The position numbers and the translations under genes are program-made. DNA of 64,000 bases from CAZFLD01 sp964519835 (GTDB lineage: Bacteria > Spirochaetota > Spirochaetia > DSM-27196 > CAZFLD01), in NCBI GenBank assembly GCA_964519835.1, contig CAZFLD010000007.1, forward strand, positions 28,417 to 92,416, read 5' to 3'. The notes under the pieces are model-generated. The model had not been told where the DNA came from and searched no databases. It saw only the letters and a program-made list of their open reading frames with translations. Shown piece after piece: positions 60,162 through 64,000 of this stretch (position 1 is the first letter of the stretch; every line of letters starts with the position of its first letter).

Positions 60162-60554
60162 ATGAGAATGCAGATAGACCAGATACTTATCAAAAGGCGG
60201 GTCCGCAAGAACCTGGGGGATATCGGCCCGCTTATGGAGAGCATGAAAAAGTACGGCCTGTTAAACCCGGTCACGGTAACCTCGGAAAACGAGCTTATCG
60301 CCGGGCACCGCCGCGTAGAGAGTGCCAAGCGCTTGGGCTGGACCACGATCGACGTGACGGTACTCGATCGCCCAGATGAAATCGAGAACCTCGAGATAGA
60401 GATTGAAGAAAATACCCAGCGAAAAAACCTGACCACCGACGAGCTGGCGGAAGCCTATCTTCGTCTCGAAAGGATGAAAAATCCTGGTTTCTTTCGTCGT
60501 CTGTGGTCAGCAATCAAGCGGTTTCTCCGACGGCTATTTGGCAAAAAGGATTAA
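60162..60554 (+). CDS. small ParB-like (ParB/sulfiredoxin fold) protein with amphipathic C-terminal helix
   Basis: The 130-residue protein starts with a ParB N-terminal-like domain: NLGDIGPLMESMKKYGLLNPVTV, then the motif box GHRRVESAKRLGW (cf. ParB GHRRWRAA) and a helix. No helix-turn-helix or dimer domain follows, as a full ParB would need. Instead it ends in an amphipathic basic-aromatic helix FFRRLWSAIKRFLRRLFGKKD. GAGG precedes the ATG by 6 bases. It follows the PBP stop by 8 bases, so likely co-transcribed. I infer a CTPase/nucleotide-switch-type protein that could bind the membrane, by analogy with ParB. Confidence 0.75.
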   Translation: MRMQIDQILIKRRVRKNLGDIGPLMESMKKYGLLNPVTVTSENELIAGHRRVESAKRLGWTTIDVTVLDRPDEIENLEIEIEENTQRKNLTTDELAEAYLRLERMKNPGFFRRLWSAIKRFLRRLFGKKD

Positions 60555-60558
60555 CGTA

Positions 60559-62139
60559 CTACCAAATCTCGCGGTACCGATGGGGTCTCTCGCAGTACCT
60601 GCACACAAACGTCGTATCCGCAGACCGGTAAAACTCCGGGCTCACGCCCTCGTGGTGGCGAGGATGCGAAACACATTCTTCGTTTTTGCACGAGATCTCT
60701 TCCAGATTGTAGACGCGTGGCGGCATGTTCATCCGGTACTTCTCGACCACGTTATGGCTTTTGACGATGTTGAGGGTACATCCGGGCGCGATGGCCGCCA
60801 GCATCTTTAGCTTTCGACGATCGAACTCGTCAATGCCGGGAAGAGAGATAATGCCCTTCAAGGATTCTGTTTGTCCCGACGCAAACACACCGTGCGAGCC
60901 GATTCGATCGAGGACAAGGGTTCGTCGGATCTTGTCGATGTGGTCCCAAATACTCGAAGCGGAGCGGCCCTTGCCGATGTGGTCGATCACAATGCCGGTC
61001 TCCACAGGCTTTATTCCGATTTTGTAGTCCGGCTTGGGTTTTGTCTCAATGGGGGCCGCCACGACAAAATCCTCCGTGAAATTCGGCTCGCTGGGTGAAG
61101 CACCCGCGAAGTCATGGCCAAGTCGCCCACCAAGCATGCCGATCTGCACAATACGCGTGAAGTAGCCGTTCATGGACTGACGATCCCAGCCGTTTAACGG
61201 TAAGGCATCCAGGAAGTACGGGATTGTGGGAGTCTCTTGGTGGCGCGGCAGGGGATGAAAAAACTCGGTCCCCTCCTTGAGCCGTCCCAGATGATCGCGA
61301 CGAAACGTCACGTCATGACGTAGGGCAGGCGCTCGATCGAGCAGCTTTTCTCCCATGCGCTCGAGTTGCAGCCGAGTAAAGTACCAGATCGGCGCCTGAT
61401 CGCCCGCGGCCAAATACTCGTCTATGGATGCAAATTCACGAACCGCAAAGCCGGCGTCGACCATGCGCTGTTTGTAATACCCAGGCATACCAATGTCTTC
61501 CGGCGCTACCAGGTCCACGGTAACCTCATCAAACACCTTCAAGCCGTCTACTTTGGAATGGACGGTGCGGCCGTGAAACAGATCACCCACAAGCGCCACA
61601 TGGACATGGCTTCGATCCCAACCCTGATGTTCCAGAAACGTAAACTCGTCCAGGAACTCCTGAGTTGGATGCTCGTGGCGTCCATCGCCGCCGTTTATGA
61701 TTCCCGGCGCCGCAAGACCCGCGCGCTCCGCATAACGACCGAGAACGTCTTCGAGCCATCGACACACACCCTCCTGCTGCGTTCGCAAGACAAAGATCGA
61801 TGTCTCCGAATAACCAAAGAGCATGCGCACCGTGTCGCTGATGCTCTCCTTTTTTTTGACAGAGGAGTTTTTTGCGTCGAAGTCGTTGACCTTTGCTCGA
61901 TGAAACTTCGCCGCATTGCGAAAAGACTCTTTTGTCCTGGTGGAGTCCTCGAAAAATAAAAGGTACACGCCAACCGAATCGTCGTTGATGCGAAATGCCG
62001 ACGTGTCCTCGCCGGCGGAAACGGCCTGCTTGAGGCGGCGCGTTGTTTCGTAGAGGTAGTACTGCTCGTCAATCGACAGGTCGCGGACCAGCTGAATCGT
62101 CCGCCCCGCAAATGGCCCCGAACGGGGCAACGAGCTCAC
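60559..62139 (-). CDS. pyrBI: fused aspartate carbamoyltransferase (catalytic plus regulatory), PyrBI
   Basis: The 526-residue protein joins a catalytic domain and a regulatory domain in one chain. The catalytic part has carbamoyl-phosphate-binding FEDSTRTKESF, HPTQEFLDE and HPLPR. The regulatory part follows from about KPDYKIGIKPVETGIVIDHI, with an allosteric domain and four zinc Cys in CKNEECVSHP and FVCRYCERPH. Fused PyrBI is known in Thermotoga and some spirochaetes. It makes carbamoyl aspartate, using CarAB product, in pyrimidine synthesis. Start GTG at 62139 overlaps the upstream stop as GTGA. It ends 4 bases from the convergent ParB-like gene. Confidence 0.94.
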   Translation of the reverse strand: MSSLPRSGPFAGRTIQLVRDLSIDEQYYLYETTRRLKQAVSAGEDTSAFRINDDSVGVYLLFFEDSTRTKESFRNAAKFHRAKVNDFDAKNSSVKKKESISDTVRMLFGYSETSIFVLRTQQEGVCRWLEDVLGRYAERAGLAAPGIINGGDGRHEHPTQEFLDEFTFLEHQGWDRSHVHVALVGDLFHGRTVHSKVDGLKVFDEVTVDLVAPEDIGMPGYYKQRMVDAGFAVREFASIDEYLAAGDQAPIWYFTRLQLERMGEKLLDRAPALRHDVTFRRDHLGRLKEGTEFFHPLPRHQETPTIPYFLDALPLNGWDRQSMNGYFTRIVQIGMLGGRLGHDFAGASPSEPNFTEDFVVAAPIETKPKPDYKIGIKPVETGIVIDHIGKGRSASSIWDHIDKIRRTLVLDRIGSHGVFASGQTESLKGIISLPGIDEFDRRKLKMLAAIAPGCTLNIVKSHNVVEKYRMNMPPRVYNLEEISCKNEECVSHPRHHEGVSPEFYRSADTTFVCRYCERPHRYREIW

Positions 62140-63962
62140 TGCCGAACCCGCATCGACTCGAGCTCCAAGGGTAGAACAAGCCCCTCGGAGCCTTGCGCAT
62201 ATACGGTGTCTTTGGTAAAGGCGAGTGAAGTATCGGGATTTACTGCCAGGCGGGAGCGCTCGATCAGATCGAGGTTGCCCGCAAAACGCCCCAGGTACCA
62301 CTCCCCTTCGACGTCCATCACGGCAAACACTTCGGATGCCCCTTCGACTGTACGGACCTCCACCACCCCATCCACATAGACAGCCTCTTCGGAGGCGATT
62401 GTCGGTTCGAGTGTCTGCGGATCGAACAAGGTCAGATAGCCGACTTCCGCCGCGCCACCGGCCACAACCAGGTATCCGTCTCCCAGGGGAACAAGCCTCC
62501 GGCTGCGAATACTCTCGTCCTCCGACCGCGAAACGACCTGGTCCGTGTTCGCATTGATGATGACCATGCGTCCTCGCCGCTCGCCGGCAACGGTGACGGT
62601 CTCGAGAAAGTAAACCGGGATGACCGGCTCCGGCTCCTCTTCCACCGGTTCCTCGTCCATCTGCGTCGCCTGGTCGTCCGCCAAGTTGTCCCGTTCATCC
62701 TCGATGGCGTCTTCGATTTCGTCTGCCTCGTCTACAAGCGCCTCGCCCGGATCATCTGCGCCGTCAGGCTCCGGTTCCTCGTCAGGCTCGGGTTCGGACT
62801 CGGGCGCAGGTTCGTCGGCCGGCTCTTCGTCGGGCTGAGGCTCTTGCTGCGGCTCCGGTTCCTCGTCACGTTCGGGCTCGGGCTCGGGCTCCGCGACCCG
62901 ATTTCCCCGCACCGCGAGGCCGTGGACCACACGCGTGTAACGTATCAGATACCCGACCGTTTCCTCGCCGCGCCCGGGCCGGTTGGCCACGAGCGGCGAC
63001 GCCGCCTCGAGGGTGGCGTCGAGCGGCACCTCACCGAAGTATTCCTCCATGTATTCGAGAGCTTCCAGCTCCGCATCGGCTGCGCTCACGTCCATCGAAT
63101 GAAGAGAATTCCACGCTCCCGGCGTCTGTCCGGACGTAACCAGGCCGGGAAATGCGATGACCGCCGGCACGACTTCCGAGATGGAAGCTGCGCTCGTCCG
63201 GAGCGACGTCGAGACAAGGAGGCGACCGGTTCTGCCGAGACTCTCGTACGCCTCGTCCGGCGGAGCCGAGGTCGGGGTCCGTCCGGATCTGGCGGAGTAT
63301 TCGACGATGGCACCTCCCTCCCGTACATAGCCGGCCCAACGGTCGGATACGTCGTAGATGGCAGCGTTGGCCTGATACCAGGCCGAGACGTAGCTCGCGC
63401 CGCCGGAGAGGGCGTTCAGGAAGCGATTCGCCACGTCGTCGTCGATGAAATCGAAGGATACTTTGGTGTAGCCGAGCACGGTCTGAGCGCTCGGGCCGAA
63501 GGCCCCGCTTCACGATTCCGCCAGAGCGAGGCAGGTGGCGAATACCGTGTTCCGCACATTGATGGTCACGTCGTAGCAGCTGACCTGCCCATCCGAGGTC
63601 ATGATCGCCCCTTCGAGCCCGTGACCCGTGTGATAGAGGGTCTCGAGCTCCTGGGCGAGGTAATGGCGGAGCGTCGAGGAGGTCACGTTGAAGTCCGACA
63701 CTGCCGACTCGAGCCCGAGCCGCGACAGCCCCTCTGCCATGATGTCGCCGTCGTTGTTGTCGAGGTCGTCTCGCACGGCGGTGACGCCGTAGCCTCCGGT
63801 CGCGCCGCCGCCGCCGCAGTCCGCCGAGTCGTCGAAGGCCCCGCCGGGCAGCACCCCCGAGCAGGAGACGGCGTCGCAGTACCCATCGCCGACCCACCCG
63901 CAGGTGATCAGGTCGATGGCTCGGACACCTTGCTGGGACCATCGACGGCTGACGACGACAAT
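62136..63962 (-). pseudogene. UGA-interrupted reading frame: caspase/gingipain-like segment plus acidic linker and P83/100-like C-terminus
   Basis: One frame runs from 63962 down to 62136, broken by a single in-frame TGA at 63510-63512. A further TGA at 63965-63963 marks the upstream limit in the window. Before the stop: a Cys-rich segment with HTGHG and TVFATCLALAES, like the His and Cys region of caspase/gingipain-type proteases. After it: LGYTKVSFDFIDDDVANRFL, a propeptide-like region (GYLIRYTRVVHGLAVRGN), about 50 residues of Glu-Pro repeats, an acidic stretch, and a beta-rich C-terminus (NLDLIERSRLAVNPDTSLAF) that may be P83/100-antigen-like. The stop overlaps pyrBI. Decay, recoding or an assembly join are all possible. 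The start may lie outside the window. Confidence 0.5.
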
Positions 63963-64000
63963 TCAGACCACGACGACACCGACGCCATCCCGACCAGCCG

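Noticed and set aside
63031..63942. Arg-rich 303-residue minus-strand frame at the right end
   Set aside because: Its Arg/Gly-rich composition is typical of an antisense or off-frame shadow of GC-rich DNA; the interrupted frame beside it reads like protein.

Overview
The window reads as chromosomal DNA of a moderately GC-rich member of the Spirochaetes. The evidence is the gene content. It includes flagellar rod genes flgF-flgG-flgJ, a chemotaxis cluster, spoVG, a DUF5312-type protein (a family I know from spirochaetes), a fused PyrBI aspartate carbamoyltransferase, and an rpoS-like sigma gene behind a textbook sigma-54 promoter, as in Borrelia. I see no phage, insertion sequence, CRISPR array or rRNA gene. 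Most of the window is ordinary housekeeping sequence in tight operons joined by 4-base ATGA or GTGA overlaps. All calls come from reading the sequence. No database or folding software was used.

Layout. 1-6.2 kb, minus: a methyl-accepting chemotaxis protein (cut by the window edge) and a STAS-cheA-cheR-cheB operon. 6.2-14.9 kb, minus: spoVG, tRNA-Gln, the general-stress L25 protein, pth, tilS, ftsH, a secreted EF-hand-like repeat protein and an HtrA-like lipoprotein protease. A tiny, extremely acidic protein is divergent from spoVG. 15.2-19.5 kb, minus: the conserved rplU-prp-rpmA-obgE-nadD-LCP-rsfS operon. 19.9-25.9 kb, minus: glutamate synthase gltB-gltD. 26-30.4 kb, minus: DUF5312-pgeF-argS. 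30.5-32.5 kb, minus: an aldo/keto reductase and an AEC permease. 32.5-34.4 kb, plus: citramalate synthase behind a terminator/antiterminator leader. 34.4-36.4 kb: a PfkB-type sugar kinase and a divergent nucleoside hydrolase. 36.5-41.5 kb, minus: carA-carB, bounded by a 19-bp minisatellite and by two tRNA genes (Glu and Gln). 41.6-46.5 kb: apt, a MinD/FlhG-like ATPase (plus), tsaD, a divergent polysaccharide deacetylase and the rpoS-like sigma factor. 46.6-49.1 kb: flgF-flgG-flgJ (minus) and tRNA-Thr (plus), which is preceded by a tandem array of its own 5' end. 49.1-50.8 kb, minus: two cyclic-nucleotide-domain proteins. 51-57.1 kb, plus: an envelope operon with mlaE-mlaF-mlaD, a TPR lipoprotein, a membrane protein, a LytM peptidase and a secreted beta-rich protein. 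57.3-60.6 kb, plus: a class A penicillin-binding protein and a small ParB-like protein. 60.6-64 kb, minus: pyrBI and an upstream reading frame broken by UGA.

How it fits together. Three themes recur. First, motility and signalling: chemoreceptor, CheA/R/B, rod proteins and a FlhG-like ATPase. Second, envelope building and quality control: Mla lipid transport, PBP1, LytM, LCP, HtrA and FtsH. Third, pyrimidine, glutamate and isoleucine supply: carAB, pyrBI, gltBD and cimA. Several promoters place the start codon only 5-12 bases beyond the -10 box, so leaderless or nearly leaderless mRNAs look common here.

Most unusual points: the tandem 16-bp copies of a tRNA 5' end inside the tRNA-Thr transcription unit; the perfect -24/-12 promoter of the rpoS-like gene; the mutually exclusive hairpins before cimA; a Prp protease beside an L27 with no N-terminal extension but a long C-terminal tail; a 66-residue protein whose last 46 residues are 36 Asp/Glu; and the last kilobase, where an in-frame UGA and an apparent change of composition suggest recoding, decay, transfer or a chimeric join.
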